Notes under the pieces: model-generated | Told to the model about the DNA's origin: nothing | What the model saw: the letters and a program-made list of their open reading frames with translations, nothing else | Databases searched by the model: none | Shown: positions 37,373 through 37,416 of the stretch, piece after piece | How the letters are laid out: every line of letters begins with the position of its first letter | Position numbering within the stretch: position 1 is the first letter of the stretch | Translations under genes and position numbers: made by a program | NCBI GenBank assembly: GCA_030684355.1 | Contig: JAUXTN010000120.1 | Span: forward strand, 1 to 37,416 | Direction: 5' to 3' | DNA from: Pseudomonadota bacterium | GTDB lineage: Bacteria; Myxococcota_A; UBA796; SXON01 | DNA length: 37,416 bases

Positions 37373-37416
37373 TCGCACGTCCCCCCAGCTCCGCGCCCCG
37401 CCGCCACCCCGCCCCA

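Overview
The window is about 37 kb of very GC-rich DNA with codon use strongly biased to G/C at third positions. The content suggests a Myxococcota-type (delta-proteobacterial) genome. It has several secreted proteins with MopE-like metal-binding repeats and FG-GAP propellers, a MYXO-CTERM-like C-terminal anchor, an nSTAND1-type NTPase with a C-terminal propeller, a PepT-like peptidase, and many lipoproteins. The lineage is an inference from gene content; no rRNA or tRNA gene is visible.

Left end (1-6020): an array of 51-bp hairpin-forming tandem repeats, then the decayed remains of an IS66-family transposase. Next is a divergent methyl-cycle module: an ArsR-HTH/methyltransferase fusion resembling SahR on the minus strand and adenosylhomocysteinase (ahcY) on the plus strand. 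A perfect 11-bp inverted repeat lies between them and is the likely operator. After ahcY and its terminator comes a block of higher-order GC-rich repeats, then a frameshifted gene for a MopE-repeat, MYXO-CTERM-like protein.

Middle (6050-25550): a small unknown gene; a coupled lipoprotein/ferritin-like pair; and two tandem, clearly paralogous giant lipoproteins, each with 11 MopE-like repeats followed by a seven-bladed FG-GAP propeller. A lipoprotein with an Asp-Thr tract and a beta-helix follows, then a PepT-like peptidase, a membrane-anchored unknown, a UMF1/Atg22-type MFS transporter, a fourth MopE/FG-GAP lipoprotein and a di-heme cytochrome c peroxidase-like protein. Most of this region appears to serve the cell surface and periplasm.

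Right part (25860-37416): a RarD-type transporter, a MacA-like adaptor with a MacB-like permease that has no ATPase partner here, a sulfite-oxidase-fold molybdoenzyme, and a short-chain dehydrogenase. Last is a translationally coupled minus-strand pair: a calcineurin-like metallophosphoesterase, and a 1183-residue fusion of trypsin-like protease, STAND NTPase, one transmembrane helix and a propeller-like region. This pair is the strongest candidate for an uncharacterised conflict or signalling system. Upstream of it lie an 18-bp minisatellite and a second array of the 51-bp hairpin repeat, 84 percent identical by hand alignment to the one at the left end. Tandem duplications with a 51-52 bp period recur at four places, two of them intergenic arrays related to each other, one an unrelated intergenic pair, and one inside the protease-STAND gene.
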